In this document: positions 1-13,013 of the stretch, piece by piece
Layout: every line of letters starts with the position of its first letter
Numbering within the stretch: the first letter of the stretch is position 1
Assembly: GCF_040958095.1 (NCBI RefSeq)
Contig: NC_091228.1
Span: forward strand, 13,719,640-13,783,639
DNA from: Procambarus clarkii
Taxonomy: Eukaryota; Arthropoda; Malacostraca; Decapoda; Cambaridae
Direction of reading: 5' to 3'
DNA length: 64,000 bases
Notes under the pieces: model-generated
What the model was told of the DNA's origin: nothing
The model's database searches: none
The model's input: only the letters and a program-made list of their open reading frames with translations
Position numbers and translations under genes: made by a program

Positions 1-14
1 GTGATGCTAAAAAA

Positions 15-266
15 TCCCCATCACACAGGATGGTTAGTCATACAGAGGCATGTTATAAGCGGTCTGCACTGGCAGACTCCGGATGCATTTTGAGGATATC
101 AACAACACAAAATTGAATAAGGTAGCAGTGGTAATACAAGTCCCCATCTCGCAGGATGGTTAGTCATACACAGCCATGTGTTTAATAGCCTGCACTGGCA
201 AATTTTGGGTATACTGTGAGGATATCTTCAAGAATACGAGAGTGAATAAAGTAATTGCAAAGCTCC
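15..266. repeat. 126-bp tandem duplication at a LINE 3' end
   Basis: Two diverged copies start at 15 and 141. Both carry the string CAGGATGGTTAGTCATACA and then CTGCACTGGCA. The second copy overlaps the last codons of the minus-strand LINE ORF next to it, so this is a duplicated 3' end (last codons plus 3' UTR) of that LINE. Confidence 0.7.
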
Positions 267-450
267 AGGTACCTCATGCCAACTGGTCTGAAAGGTCTAA
301 TAATTGGGCATTCAGTGATGTAGTGTGGGAGATCATGCCGTAGTTCCTGCTCACAGAGTTTGCAACTGGAGTGCTCAGGATTGGGAGACCCGTCACCTGC
401 AGCCACCTGCCACAGGTAACGGTAACCCAGCCTGATCTACACACGATTAA
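182..450 (-). pseudogene. LINE polyprotein C-terminal fragment with CCHC finger
   Basis: The open frame on the minus strand carries a C-x2-C-x8-H-x4-C zinc-finger motif (CKLCEQELRHDLPHYITEC) and then a hydrophobic tail. This is the layout seen at the C-terminus of many arthropod LINE polyproteins, after the reverse transcriptase. The frame can be followed upstream to about 440, where an in-frame stop occurs, so the piece is 5'-truncated and dead. It does not belong to either LINE family that fills the next 29 kb. Whether it is R1-, I- or Tad-like cannot be decided from the fragment. Confidence 0.6.
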
Positions 451-1009
451 CTCTACGGCACATACTCATACATATTCATCTACTACTACTACTACTATTA
501 CTATTACTACCATTGCTCACTTGTTCAGTTCACTACTTCCCCTTTTTACCCTCAGCGACCCTCAATATCCCGGGGGACGTATAATGTCCCAGGGGACGTA
601 TAACTTCCCAGGGGGACGTAACCCATCCTACCTCATGTGCGAGCCTCCCCTCCCTCCCTCTCTCTACCTTTGTTGATGTACACCTGTCCCACACATATCC
701 CCCCTCCTTACCCTATTACCCATACACCCTACTTTTACCTCCAACGGCCCACAACGTCCCCGCGACAGAACCCGTTCCTCCCTACGGACTCCTCCACCCA
801 ATTTTGACTAGGACCTAGTTCGATCCCTTGAGGTTCTCCTCGGGCTTGGGACGGTTCTAGTCTCAACTTACGCTACTTGTGACGTCATAGTAAATATCAT
901 GGTCTGGGAAAATAATCACCACATGGATCACACGTTCGTTTCTCTTCCCACTGAACATAACAATGATCTTCGTGTTTTTTGCCCCTTACTCCCATCTGCC
1001 TTTCAGGTT
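451..1009. other. Non-coding gap with short tandem repeats
   Basis: It holds a (TAC)n-like microsatellite at about 479-512 and about three units of a short GGGGACGTATAA-type repeat at about 567-625. The rest is C/T-rich sequence without recognisable genes. Confidence 0.6.
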
Positions 1010-3806
1010 TGTGCAATAATTGTGCAATTTGTGCTTGCGGGGGTTGAGCTTTGTGTTCTTGGTCCCGCCTCTGAACCGTAAATCAACTTGGTGTACAGAT
1101 TCCTGAGCCTACTGGGCTTTATCATATCTATATTTGAAACTGTGTATGGAGTCAGATTCCACCACATCACTTCCTAGTGCATTCCATTTGTTAACTAATC
1201 TGACACTGAAAAAAAATCATTCCAATGTCTCTGTGGTTCATTTTTGTACTAGGTTTCCACCTGTGACCCTTTGTTCGTGTTCCACCTGTGCTAAAGAGTT
1301 TGTCTTTGTCCACCTTGTCAATTCGCCTGAGAATTTTGTAGTCTGTTATCATGTCTCCCCTTACTCTTCTGTCTTCCAGGGACGTGAGTTTTCAGCTCTT
1401 TTAGCCTTTCCTCGTAACTCATTCCTTTCAGTTCCGGGACGAGTCTGGTGGCATGCCGCTGAATCTTCTATAACTTGGTCTTGTGTTTAACTAGGTATGG
1501 ACTCAAGGCTGGAGCTGCGTATTCCAGGATTAGTCTGTCATAAATGGTATACAGGGTCGTGAACGATTCCTTACACAAGTTTCTAAAGGATGTTTTTATG
1601 TTGGTCAGTCTAGCATATGCCGCTGTTGATATCCTTTTAATGTGGGCCTCTGGGGACTGGTTTGGTGTATTATTAACCTCCAGATCTTTCCCTCTATTTG
1701 ACTTTTGCAGGATTTCACCTCCCAGATGGTACCTTGTGTTCAGCCTTCTGCTCCCTTCGCCTAATTTCACTACTTTACACTCTCCTGAGTTGAACTTTAA
1801 TAGCCATTTTCTAGACAATTCCTCCAGCTTGTCCAGGTCGTCCTGTAGTCTCTGTCTATCATCATCTGTCTTGATTTTTCTCATAATTTTTGCATCATCA
1901 GCAAACATTGAGTGGAATGAGTCTATACCCTCTAGAAGATCGTTTACATATGTAAGAAACAGGATGGGTCCAAGTACAGAGCTTTGTGGGACTCCGTTGG
2001 TGACATCTCTCCACTCTGATGTCTCCCCCTCACTGTTACTCGCTTTTTTCTGTTGCTTAGATGTTCCCTTAACGATAGGAGCACCTTACCTTTTACTTTT
2101 GCCTGTTGCTCCATCTTTTGTAACAACCTTTTATGGGGGTACTGTGTCACAGGCTTTCTGACAGTCCAAGAAAATGCAGTTTGTCCACCCTTGTCTTTCT
2201 TGCCTAATTTTTGTTAATTGGTCATAGAATTCTATTAAATCGGTGAGGCACAATTTACAATCTCTGAACCCATACAGGTTGTGTGTTACATAGCTATTTC
2301 CTTCCAGATGCTCAACGAGCCTTTTCCTCACTATCTTCTCCATCACCTTGCATGGTATACAAGTTAGGGAAACTGTCCATTAGTTCAGTGCCTCTTACCT
2401 GTCACCCTTTTTGTATATTGGGACTACATTAGCTGTCTTCCAGCGTTCTGGTAGGTAACAGGCGTTCCAGTGGCCTGTTATACACCCTTAGTGAGTTGCA
2501 CACCTTCTTTTACTCTCCACGGTAAGATTCTGTCAGGCCCAACAGCCTTTGTCACATTCAGTTAAACAGATTTCTTTTAACCTCATCACTAACGAGGTCA
2601 AGCTCCTCCAAACTTGCTTTGTTTGCCTCCTCCTCATTTAGTGCAGGGGCTTCTCCCTGTTCTTTTGTGAAGACCTCCTGGAATCTCTTGTTGGGTTCTT
2701 CACGCACCACCTTTTCATTCTCTGCGTATCTATTTTCCCCTTTATTCAGTTTCATCACTACTGTTTTCCTCCTGATGTGGCTGTGGGGCTGTTTTGGTTG
2801 GGTCTTAGCATTACTCGCGATGTCATTTTCATACTTTCTTTCTGTTTCTCTCCTGATTCTGAGGTACTCATTTCTTGCCCTGTGGTATCTCTCCCTGCTC
2901 TCTGGTGTTCTGTTATTACTGTAGTTTTTACATGTTATTCTACTCAATTGCTTTGCTACCTTACATTCCAAGTTGAACCATGGATTCTTCTGTTGCTTTT
3001 CGTTTTTCGCTTTTTGCTTTTCCCCGGTCGTCGACCAGGCCTCCTTGTCGACGACCGGGCCGCGGGGACGCTAAGCCCCGGAAGCACCTCAAGGTAAGGT
3101 TCTCCTTTTGGACCAGAAAAAATCTATTTGCAGGGTTATCTCTATCTCTACAAGATACTCAAATGTCAATACACTGTGGGTCACTCATTCCTATGGGGCG
3201 CATCAAATTTGACTTCTCTTATTTTTAACTCATTCAAGGTGAATATCAGGTCGAGTCTAGCTGGTTCGTCATTGCCTCTAATTCTTGTGGGTGCCCTGAC
3301 ATGTTGGGTTAGAAAGTTCCTTGTTGCCACTTCCAAGAGTTTAGCTCTCAATGTATTTGCAGCTCTATGTGGGTCCCCATTCAACCAGTCTATCTTTCCA
3401 TTTTTGAAATCGCCCACGATTAAGAGTCTGGAGCCATTACTGTAGGCAACTGAAGCTACTCTCTCTATAATATTATTGGTTGCCATGTTGTTCCTATCAA
3501 ACTCCTATCTGGGCATTCTGTCATTTAGTGGAGGGTTGTAAATAACTGCCACTATTATCTTTGGTCCACCCATTGTCATAGTTCTTGTTATGTAATCTCT
3601 GAACCCGTCACAGTCCGGAATGGGCTGCAACGAATTCAGAGAGATTCTGATGAGAGTCATCTCATCAAAGCTCCAGTTATTCCTTATCAGCAGGGCCACT
3701 CCTCCACCTCCTCTCCCTTCCCTTTCTTTCCTCACTATATAGGAGTCCTTTGGAAACACAGCATCTGTTATGACTTCTGACAATTTTGTTTCCGTGAGTC
3801 CTGTGT
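1010..3806 (-). mobile_element. CR1-like LINE, family 1, copy A (decayed)
   Basis: Minus-strand pieces occur in the correct order. The endonuclease start carries LTETKL near 3785-3805. Endonuclease blocks follow at 3505-3783 (VALLIRNNW) and 3181-3486 (LLIVGDF), then the linker at 2558-2971. The reverse transcriptase is at 1468-2346, with FADDAKIM at about 1890-1910, and a decayed C-terminal region runs down to about 1080. Several frameshifts and stops separate the blocks. The 3' end has the GGGGGTTGAG tail near 1040. ORF1 and the proline-rich region are missing, so the copy is 5'-truncated in the endonuclease. Its 5' end touches the 3' tail of copy B directly. Sequence variants group it with copy E. 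Confidence 0.85.
3019..3095. repeat. GC-rich hairpin repeat inside LINE copy A
   Basis: A GC-rich island interrupts copy A. It has perfect 13-bp inverted arms at 3023-3035 and 3047-3059 (CCCGGTCGTCGAC and its complement) with an 11-nt loop, then GCCGCGGGGACG. The surrounding LINE is AT-richer and resumes on both sides. It looks like a fragment of a short dispersed repeat; the family is not identified. Confidence 0.55.
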
Positions 3807-6800
3807 TCTCACCTATTTGTACTCACCTATTTGTGCTTGCGAGGGTTGAACTCTGGCTCTTTGGTCCCGCCTCTCAACTGTCAGTCAACTGGTGTACAGG
3901 TTCCTGAGCATATTGGGCTCTATCTCATCTACATATGAAACTGTTTATGGAGTCATCTTCCACAACATCACTGCCTAATGCATTCCACCTATTAACGACT
4001 CTGACACTGAAAAAGTTCGTTCGAACGTCCCTGTGACTCATTTGAGTACTCAATCTCCACCTGTATCCCCTTGTTCATGAACCACCCGTGTTCAACAGTT
4101 TATTCTTATCCGTTCAATTACTCTGAGAATTTTGTAGGTAGCGATCATGTCACCCCTTACTCTTCTGTCTTCCATTGACGTTAGGCGCATTTCTCACAGC
4201 CTTTCCTAGTAACGTATGCCTCTTAGTTCTGGGACTAGCCCAGTGGCATACCTCTGAACTTTTTTCCAGCTTCATTTTGTGCTTGACAAGGTAAGGGCTC
4301 CATGCTGGGGTCGCATACTCCAGGTTTGGCCTTACGTATGTTGTATACAAGGTTCTGAATGATTCCTTACACAGATTTCTGAAGGCAGATCTGATGTTAG
4401 CCAGCCTCGCATACGCCGCCGATGTTATTCTATTGATGGGAGCTTCAGGAGACAGATTTGACGTGATATCAACTCCTAGATCTTTCTCTCTGTCCGTTTC
4501 GCGAAGGAATTCATCTCCCATTCGGCATCCAGTGTCTGGCCTCCTACTTCCTCCCCTAGTTTCATTACCTTAAATTTACTTGAGTTGAACTTTAGTAGCC
4601 ATTGTTTGACCATATCTTCAGTTAGTTCAGATCCTCTTGAAGCCTCATACTATCTTCCTCTGTCGTAATACTCCTCATAATTTTTGCATCATCAGCAAAC
4701 ATTGAGAGGATCGAGTCTATTCCCTCTGGGAGATCATTTACATATATCAGGAACATTATAGGTCCAAGAACTGATCTCTGAGGGACTCCACTGGTTACGC
4801 CTCGCCACTCCGAGACCTCACCCCTCACAGTCACTCTGTCGTTCTGTTGCTTAGGTACTCCCTTTCCCAATGGAGTACCTTCCCTTTCACTCTTGCCTAC
4901 ATCTCCAGATTGTGCAATAGTCTCTTCTGTGATACTGTGTCAAAGACATTCTGGCATTCTGACATTCATCCAAAAAATATGCAGTCTGCCCAGTCCTCTC
5001 TTTCTTGTCTGATTTTTGTTGCCTGATCAAAGAATTCAGTCGATCCTGTAAGGCATGATTTGCCATCCATGAACCCATGCTAATGTTGTGACACAAAGTT
5101 CTTCTGCTCTAGATGTTCCACTAGCTCTTTTTTGCACAATCGTCTCCATTACCTTGCATGGTATGCAAGTTAGTGACACTGGCCTGTAGTTCAGTGCCTC
5201 TTGTCTGTCACCCTTCTTGAATATCGGGACTACATTAGCCGTCTTCCAAATTTTGGGCAATTTACCTGTTACTAGTGATTTGTTATATACCATTGCAGGT
5301 GGCTGGCACAGAGCTTCTGCTCCTTCCTTCAGTATGCAGGGTGAGATTCCATCCGGCCCTATTGCCTTTGTCACTTTAACTCTTGCAGATGCTTCATCAC
5401 CTCCCCAGTGGTAATCATAAACTCAACTAGTGGTGATTGGTTAGATATTCCCTCTCCTATCTCTTGAACTTCACCTTGCTCTACTGTGAAGACCTGGAAT
5501 TTCTTATGAGTTAGCTCGCTCTACTGTGAAGACCTCCTGGAATTATTTGTTCCTTCACTGTTCTTTTCTCCTGATGTGACTGTGAAACAATTTAAGTTGA
5601 GTCTTTGCCTTGCTTGCTATATCATTTTCATATTGTCTTTCTGCCTCTTTTTCTCCCCTTGACGTATTCATTCCTGGCACTCTGGTATCTTTCTCTGCTC
5701 CCTAGTGTCCTGTTATTTCTATTGTTTCTCTGCGCCCTTGTACTTAGCTGCTTTGCTAGTTTACATCTCTTATTAAACCATTGGTTTCTCATCTGCATTT
5801 CTTTTTTTTTTCCTTTTGGACTGGGAGAAACTTGTCTGCTTCCTCCTTACACTTCTGTGGGATTTAGTCCATCAAGTCTTGGGCCGTCTTTTCTCTGAGC
5901 TCTGTTTCCCAAGTTGTGTCTGCTAGGATTTTTCTTATCTCGTCATAGTTTCCCTTTTGGAATGCCAGAGTTTTGTTTTCTGGTTCTTTCTTTGAGCATA
6001 TGAACCCTACTTCGACCAAGTATTCAAACATTAGTACACTATGATCGCTCATTCCCATGAGGGGCTTCGAAATCAATTTTTCTTATGTCGGAGTCATTCA
6101 GAGTGAAGACTAGGTTGAGTCTCGCTGATTCATCGTTGCATCTCATTTCTGTGGGTCTCCTGACATGCCGACTTAAAAAGTTGCTTGTCGCCACTTCCAA
6201 AAATTTAGCTCTCCATATTTCCTCACCTCCATATGGTTCCTTGTTTTCCCAGTCTATCCTTCCGTGATTGAAGTCCCCCCAAGATAAGCAGATGGGATCT
6301 ATATCTACATGCAGCAAGGGCTGCTTTCTCAATTATAGTGTAAACTTCCATGTTGTTTCTGTCATAATCTAGCCTGGGTCTTCTGTCCCTTAGTGGAGGC
6401 TTATACATCACTGCCACTACTACTCTTGGTCCTCCCATCGTCATGGTGCCTGTTATGTAATATCTGAACCACTCGCAGCCTGGGTATAACCATCTCCTTG
6501 AAACTCTATTCCTTTCTTATTTTTAGGGCCACTCCACCTCCTCCCCTTCCTTCCCACTTTATCCTTATTACATGAAATCCTGAGGAAACACCCCATTCGT
6601 TATGATTCCTCAGAGTTTTGTTTCCGTGAGTCTGATTACGTCCAGGTTCCCTTCTTGTGCACCTTCCCGAAGTTCACTAGCATTGCTTGTAATCCAATCA
6701 ATGTTCCAGTACCTTTCCTTGAAACTGACTCTCTTATTTCCATCCTCAGTGTCTGTTGATTCCACAGGAGTAGGAGGACAAGGGGGTGTCTGGGGTGGGA

Positions 6801-6950
6801 GGGCGTAGGAAGGAGGACCTGCGGGATCAGGGGTGTGAGGGAGCTGGGAGGATCCAGTATGTGGAAGCTAGGAGGGTCTGGGGTGGTGTGGCTTGGAGGT
6901 TTAGGGGTTGGTAATCTATTTAGGCATGGGATGGGGAGCAGGAGGGGCAT
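3807..6950 (-). mobile_element. CR1-like LINE, family 1, copy B (decayed)
   Basis: The 3' tail at 3807-3842 has two ACTCACCTATTTGT units and then GAGGGTTGAA. Read on the minus strand, the element starts with a proline-rich stretch (about 6636-6950). Endonuclease blocks follow at about 6039-6444 (MYKPPLRDRRPR), then reverse transcriptase at 4622-5374, with SGVPQRSVLGP and MFADDAKIM, and the C-terminal region at 4150-4521. Stops and frameshifts are frequent. Its upper end abuts the 3' tail of copy C. It shares diagnostic variants with copy H, such as the tract reading AAGGTACGGGCTCCATGCTGG in that region. Confidence 0.85.
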
Positions 6951-9900
6951 GTACTCACCTAATTGTACTCACTTAATTGTGTTTGTGGGGGTTGAGATCT
7001 GGGTCTTTGGTCCCGCCTCTCAACAGTCAATCAACAGGTGTACAGGTTCCAGAGCCTATTGGGCTCTATCATATCTATACTTGAAACTGTGTATGGAGTC
7101 AGCCTCCACCACATCACTTCCTAATGCATTCCATTTGTCAACCACTCTGACACTAAAAAGGTTCTTTCTAATAACTCTGTGGCTCATTTGGGCACTCAGT
7201 TTCCACCTGTGTCCCCTAGTGCGTGTGCCCCTTATGTTAAATAGACTGTCTTTATCTACCCTGTCGATTCCCTTGAGTATCTTGAATGTGGTGATCATGT
7301 CCCCCCAACTCTTCTGTCTTCCAACTACGTGAGGTTTAATTCCCGTAGTCTCTCCTCGTAGCTCATACCTCTCAGCTCGGGTACTAGTCTGGTGGCAAAC
7401 CTTTGAACCTTTTCCAGTTTAGTCTTATGCTTGACTACATATGGACTCCATGCTGGAGCCGCATACTCCAGGATTGGTCTGACATATGTGGTATATAATG
7501 TTCTGAAAGATTCCTTACACAAGTTCCTAAAGGCCGTTCTTATGTTAGCCAACCTGGAATATGCTGCTGATGTTATCCTCTTGATATGAGCTTCAGGGGA
7601 CAGGTCTGGTGTGATATCAACCCCCAGTTCTTTCTCTCTCTCTGACTCTTGAAGTATTTCATCTCCCAAATGATACCTTGTATCTGGTCTCCTGCTTCCT
7701 ACCCCTATCTTAATTACATTACATTTGCTTAGGATAAATTCTAACAACCATTTGTTCAATCATTCCTGCAGCTTGTCCAGGTCTTCTTGAAGCCTCAAGC
7801 TGTCCTCCTCTGTCTTAATCTTTCTCATAATTTTGGCGTCGTCAGCAAACTTTGAGAGGAATGAGTCTATACCCTCTGGGAGATCATTCACGTGTATCAG
7901 AAACAGGATAGGTCCAAGTACAGAGCCCTGTGGGACTCCACTGGTGACTTCACGCCAATCTGAGGTCTCACCCCTTCACTGTAACTCTCTGCTTTCTATT
8001 GCTTAGCTACCCCTTATCCGCTGGAGTGCCTTACCCGTTACTCCTGCCTGTTTCTCCAGCTTATGCATCAACGTTTTTTGGGATACTGTGTCAAAGGCTT
8101 TCTGACAGTCCAAAAAAAAAAATGCAGTCCACCCATCTTTCTTGCTTAATCTGTGTCACCTGATTGTAGAATTCTCTTAATCCTGTAAGGCAAGATTTAC
8201 CCTCCCTAGACCCATGTTGATGGGTTGTCACGAAGTCCCTTCTCTCCAGATGTGTTAGTAGGTTTTTTCTCACAATTTTCTCCATCACCTTGCATGGTAT
8301 ACAAGTTAAGGACACTGGCCTGTAGTTCAGTGCCTATTGTCTGTCACCCTTTTTGTATATTGGGACTACATTAACCGTCTTCTACATTTCTGGTAGGTCT
8401 TCCGTTTCCAGTGACCTACTATACACTATGGAGAGTGGCAAACAAAGTGCTCCTGCACACTCTTTCAAATACCCATGGTGAGATTCCGCCCGGCCCAACA
8501 GCTTTTCTCACGTCCAGCTCCAATAGGTGCTTATAGGTGCTTTTTGACCTCATCTCTTGTAATTTCGAACCTTTCCAAGGTCGTCTGGTTTCCTACCACC
8601 TCTCCTAGCGCCGTGACTTCTCTCTGTTCTATTGTAAGGACCTACTGGAACCTTTTGTTGAGTTCTTCACACACCTCTTTGTCTTTCTCTGTGTACCTGT
8701 CCTTACCCGTCCTAAGTTTCATTACCTGTTCCTTCACTGTTTTCTTCCTCCTGATGTGACTGTGTAGTAGCTTTGGTTCGGTCTTGGCTTTGCTAGCTAT
8801 ATCATTTTCATACCTTTCCTCACCTGCTCTTCTCACACTAACATACTCGTTCCTGGTTCTCTGGTATCTCTCTCTACTTTCTGGTGTTCTGTCATTACGG
8901 AAGTTCCTCCACGCCCTTTTGTTCAGCTCCTTTGCTTTCATACATTCCCTATTAAACCACGTATTCTTCTTTTGCTTTTCTGTTTTTTCCTGTCGGTCCG
9001 GGCCAAACCTGCTTACAGCCTCCTGACACTTTTGGGTGACATAGTCCATCATGTCTTGTACGGACTTGGTTCTGAGTTCTGTGTCCCATTGTACATCCCA
9101 TAGGAATTTATTCATCTCCTCATAGTTTCCCTTTCGGAACGCCAGACCTTTGTTTCCCAGTTCTTTTTTGGGGGAGATAATTCCTAGCCCAACTAGATAC
9201 TCAAAGCTCAATACACTATGATCACTTATTCCCAAGGGGGCTTCCAACTTAACTTCCCTTATATCCGACTCATTTAGGGTAAATATCAGATCAAGCAAGG
9301 CTGGTTCATCCTCTCCTCTCATTCTTGTTGGTCCCTTGACGTGAAAGTTTTTTTGTTGCCACATCCAGCAGCTTAGCTCTCCATGTGTCTGGTCCTCCAT
9401 GTGGGTCTCCGTTCCCCCCAATCTATCTTCCCATAGTTGAAGTCTCCCATGATTAGTAGTCTGGACCCGTTCCTGCTAGCCACAGAAGCTGCTCTCTCTA
9501 TTATATTGATGGTGGCCATGTTGATTCTATCATATTCCTGTCTGGGTCTTCTGTCGTTTGGTGGGGGGTTATATATGACTGCTACTGTAATTTTCGGTCC
9601 TCCAGTTGCTATGGTGCCTGATATGTAGTCACTGAAACCTTCACAGTTCTGAGTTACCATCTCTTCAAAATTCCAACCTTTTCTTATCAGCAAAGCTACA
9701 GCACCTCCTCCTCTCCCTTCATGTGGAATGTGGTAAGGGGAGGGAGGTCAATGGTTGGGGAAGGAAAAGGAGCCTGGGGTAGGGGGGGCCGGGAGGTCAA
9801 TAGTTGTGGAATGAATAAGAGGCAGGGGTAGGGGGGCCGGTATGTCATGTGTTAGGGAGGGAAGGGGAGCCCTTTGGAAGGGCGGTGTTTGGAAGGAGAG

Positions 9901-10905
9901 CTTCGGGTAAGGTACCAGGAAGGGCATGGCCTGGGAAAACAGGAGAAGACATTGAGTGGGAACAAGGAGGGTCTGGGGAATGTGTGGGGGGTTTGGGAAG
10001 AAGGAGGGCATTGTGGCAACATGGGGGGCCCTGGTGGCGGGGAGCATGGGGGCATGGTCTAAAGAGGGTCTCTGCTGGCTGGGGAGGTGCAGGTGATTAT
10101 GGGGGAATGGACATGAAGTAGGATAGTGGGAGGTTTCTGTTATAAAGTCTCCCTGGGAATACTGCCCTGCTGGTGGGGACAAATCCCACGCCCCTCTGAA
10201 TTTACTGGAGTTTCTGAGCTGAGTGCTGTGGCTCCCCCGTTCCCATCCCTCACATTGTGTTTCCAAACTGCTTCTGTAGCCTTCCTTGTCTCTTTCCTCT
10301 TCATATCCCATAGCAGAAACACGTCTTTGTATTCCCCAAGTCTTATGAGCTTATTTTTCCTTGTCAGGATTTCCTCTTTTGTTGCCTCGTTCATGAGCAC
10401 TAAATTTATCAGTCATGTTCTTTCTTTCTAGTAGCTGCCAAGCCTGAAAACTATTTCTATTTTGCCATTAGCCACCCTTTCATATACAGACCCTCCAAGA
10501 TTTTTGTCACTGGTACTCGGTTCATCCTTTTCCACTCCTCCTGTTTGAAGCTTTCCAGTTCCTGTACTCCTACAACTTCAATAGATCATTTTTCTTTCCA
10601 GCATTTGAGTCATGCACATTGCAGCTTCCTGGGATGTAGCTGCTTTCATAGCTGCTTCCTCTAAGGCAGTCTTGGCACTTGGTTATTTTGCAGCATTTCT
10701 GCAAACGAGAGTCTCTCTGGAGGGAGAGCTTCATCTGCTTCATCCCATGTTTCCAGGAGGTTGCTTGTCTCGTACTGGGCCAAATTCAGATTTTCCCTGA
10801 GTCTCTTTATCTCATCCTTGGCTTCCTCCAGCTCACTCTGTAGGTTCTGTATTACTGCATTCATTGCAATCAGTTCTCTGTTGAAGTCCCCTAACAGTGA
10901 TTAAA
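6951..10905 (-). mobile_element. CR1-like LINE, family 1, copy C (near full length)
   Basis: This is the most complete family 1 copy. Minus-strand order is: coiled-coil ORF1 start (10661-10864), RNA-binding ORF1 part (about 10300-10640), proline-rich block (9748-10300), endonuclease (9000-9693), linker (8642-9000), reverse transcriptase (about 7800-8500) and C-terminal domain (7056-7759). The 3' tail is ACTCACCTAATTGTACTCACTTAATTG at 6953-6979, in two units. It measures about 3.95 kb. Frameshifts, for example near 9400 and through 7800-8300, make it non-functional. The upper end runs into a GTGA/GT-rich microsatellite, after which copy D begins. Confidence 0.85.
10140..10864 (-). pseudogene. 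LINE family 1 ORF1 protein (coiled coil + RNA-binding region)
   Basis: The N-terminal block (10661-10864) is a predicted coiled coil with a heptad-like run (LQSELEEAKDEIKRLRENL). After a broken middle, the block at about 10310-10400 (EATKEEILTRKNKLIRLGEY) matches the equivalent part of the ORF1 piece at 17270-17580, so a shared ORF1 domain is under past constraint. ORF1 proteins of CR1/L1-type LINEs are trimeric coiled-coil RNA-binding chaperones, and the RRM-like reading here is inferred from layout only. Frameshifts separate the blocks. It sits directly upstream of the proline-rich block and the endonuclease. Confidence 0.6.
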
Positions 10906-10950
10906 GTGGTGGTGTGTGAATGCGTGTGAGAGAGTGAGTGATGGTGTGTG
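10906..10950. repeat. GT/GTGA microsatellite between LINE copies C and D
   Basis: A short run of GTGTGTGAATGCGTGTGAGAG-like repeats separates the 5' end of copy C from the 3' tail of copy D. Confidence 0.7.
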
Positions 10951-12587
10951 TATGTACTCACTTAGTTGAACTCACCTAGTTGTGCTTGGGGGGGGGGGGT
11001 TAAACTTGGGCTCTTTGGTCCCGCCTCTCAACCGTCATTAAACAGGTGTGCAGGATCCAGTGCATATTGAGCTCTATCATATTTACACTTAAAACTGTGT
11101 ATTAGGTCTGCCTTCTCCATATCAATTTCAAATGCATTCCATTTATTAACTACTCTGATACTAAACAAAATTCTTTCTAATGTATTTATGGCTCATTTGG
11201 GCACTCATTTTTCACTTGTGTCCACTAGTGAATGTGCTCCTTGTGTTAAATAAAATAGTTTTTTCTACCCTATCAATTTCTTTGAGAATCTTGTATGTGG
11301 TGATCATGTCTCCCCTAACTCTCCTGTCTTCCAGCGACGTCAGGTTTCATTCCCGTAGTCTCCCCTCATTAATCATGCCCCCCACAGTTCGGGTATAAAC
11401 TCTGGTGGCAAACCTCCGAGCATTCTAAAATTTAGTTTTATGTTTGACATGACATGAACTTCAGGATTGGTCTGACATACATGGTATACAAAGTTCTGAA
11501 TGAATGATTCCTTATTCAAGTTTTAAAAGGCCGTTCTAATGTTGATCAACTTTGCATATGCTGCCGAGGTTATCCTCCTGATATGGGCTTCAGGAGACAG
11601 GTCCGGTGTGATATCAACCCCCAGGTCTTTCTCTCTCTCTCTCTCGCTCTCTCTCTGACACTTGAGGAAGGGTATCTCCCAAAGGATATCTTGTATCTGG
11701 CCTTCTGCTCCCTACACCTATCTTCATTACATTACATATGCTTGGGTTAAACTCTAGCAACCATTTGATGGACCATTACTTCAGTTTTTCCCGTTTTTAT
11801 TGAAGCCTCATGCTGTCCTAAATCCTTCTCATAATTTTGGCATCATCAGCAAACATTGAGAGGAATGAGTCCGAGGAGTCCAAGGAACCCTTTGGGACTT
11901 CGCTTGTGAATCCATGCCTATCTGATGTCACACCTATCACAGTAACTCTCTGCTTCCTATTGCTTAGGTGTTCCCTTATCCACTGGAGCAACCTACCAGT
12001 TACCTTTGCTTGTTTCTTCAACTTATACACAAGCCTCTTATCTTATGGGGGTACTCTGTGAAAGGCTTTCCTACAGTCCAAGAAGGTTCATTCGGCCCAA
12101 CCTTTCCTTTCTTGCTTAATATTTTACACCTAATCGTAGAATTCTATTAACCTGTGAGGCAAGATTTACCATCCATGCACCCATATTGTTGGTGTATCTC
12201 GAAGTCCCTTCTCTCCAGATGTGCTACTAGGTTCTTTCTCACGATCTTCTCCATAATCTTGCATGCTATACAAGTTAAAGACACTGGCCTGTAGTTCAAT
12301 GCCTCTTGCCGGTTACATTTTTTTGTATATTGGGATACATTAGTTGTCTTCCATATTTCTGGTAAGTCTCCCGTCCCTAGTGACATACTATACACCATAG
12401 AGAGTGAAAAGCAAAGTACTTCTGTGCACTCTTTCAGTACCCATGGTGAGATTCCGTCCAGACCAACAGCCTTTCTCACGTCCAGATCCAACAGATGCCT
12501 CTTGACCTCATCTCTGGTAATTTCGAACTCTTCCATTGCCTCATGGTTAACTGCCACATTTAGCTTAAGGACTTCATCTCGTTGAAG
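10951..12587 (-). mobile_element. CR1-like LINE, family 1, copy D (5'-truncated)
   Basis: The 3' tail at 10951-10995 (ACTCACTTAGTTGAACTCACCTAGTTG) is followed on the minus strand by a decayed C-terminal domain (about 11050-11800) and reverse transcriptase remnants (11818-12587). These include AVGLDGISPWVLKE near 12430-12480 and LNYRPVSLTC near 12290. The FADDAKIMRRI block is at 11830-11870. The element is cut off upstream of the reverse transcriptase and passes straight into the GTGA microsatellite, with no endonuclease or ORF1. Confidence 0.8.
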
Positions 12588-13013
12588 TGTGTGTGTGTGT
12601 GTGAGTGAGGGAGTGAGGGAGTGAGGGTGTGTGAATGCGTGTGAGTAAGTGAGTGAGGAAGTTTGAATATATGTGAGTGATGGTGTGTGAATGTGTTTAT
12701 GTGAGTGAGGGTGTGTGAATATGTTTATGTGAGTGAGGGTATGTGAATGGGTGTGAAAGTGTTTGTGTGAGAGAGTGAGCGTGTGTGAAAGTGTTTGAAT
12801 GAGTGAGTGATGGTGAGTGTGAATATGCGTGAGTAATTGAGAGAGTGAGAGAGTGAGTGAGTGAGTGAGTGAGTGAGTGAGTGAGTGAGTGAGTGAGTGA
12901 GTGAGTGAGTGAGTGAGTGAGTGAGTGAGTGAGTGAGTGAGTGAGTGAGTGAGTGAGTGATGGTGTGTGAATGATGGTATATGAATGTGAGTAAGTGAGT
13001 GAGTGAGTGAGGG
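12588..13013. repeat. (GTGA)n / GT-rich microsatellite
   Basis: Nearly pure (GTGA)n runs over about 12843-12960, flanked by GTGTGAATG-type variants. The long Thr-His-Ser 'proteins' it encodes on the minus strand are repeat artefacts. It lies exactly between the truncated 5' end of copy D and the 3' tail of copy E. Confidence 0.9.
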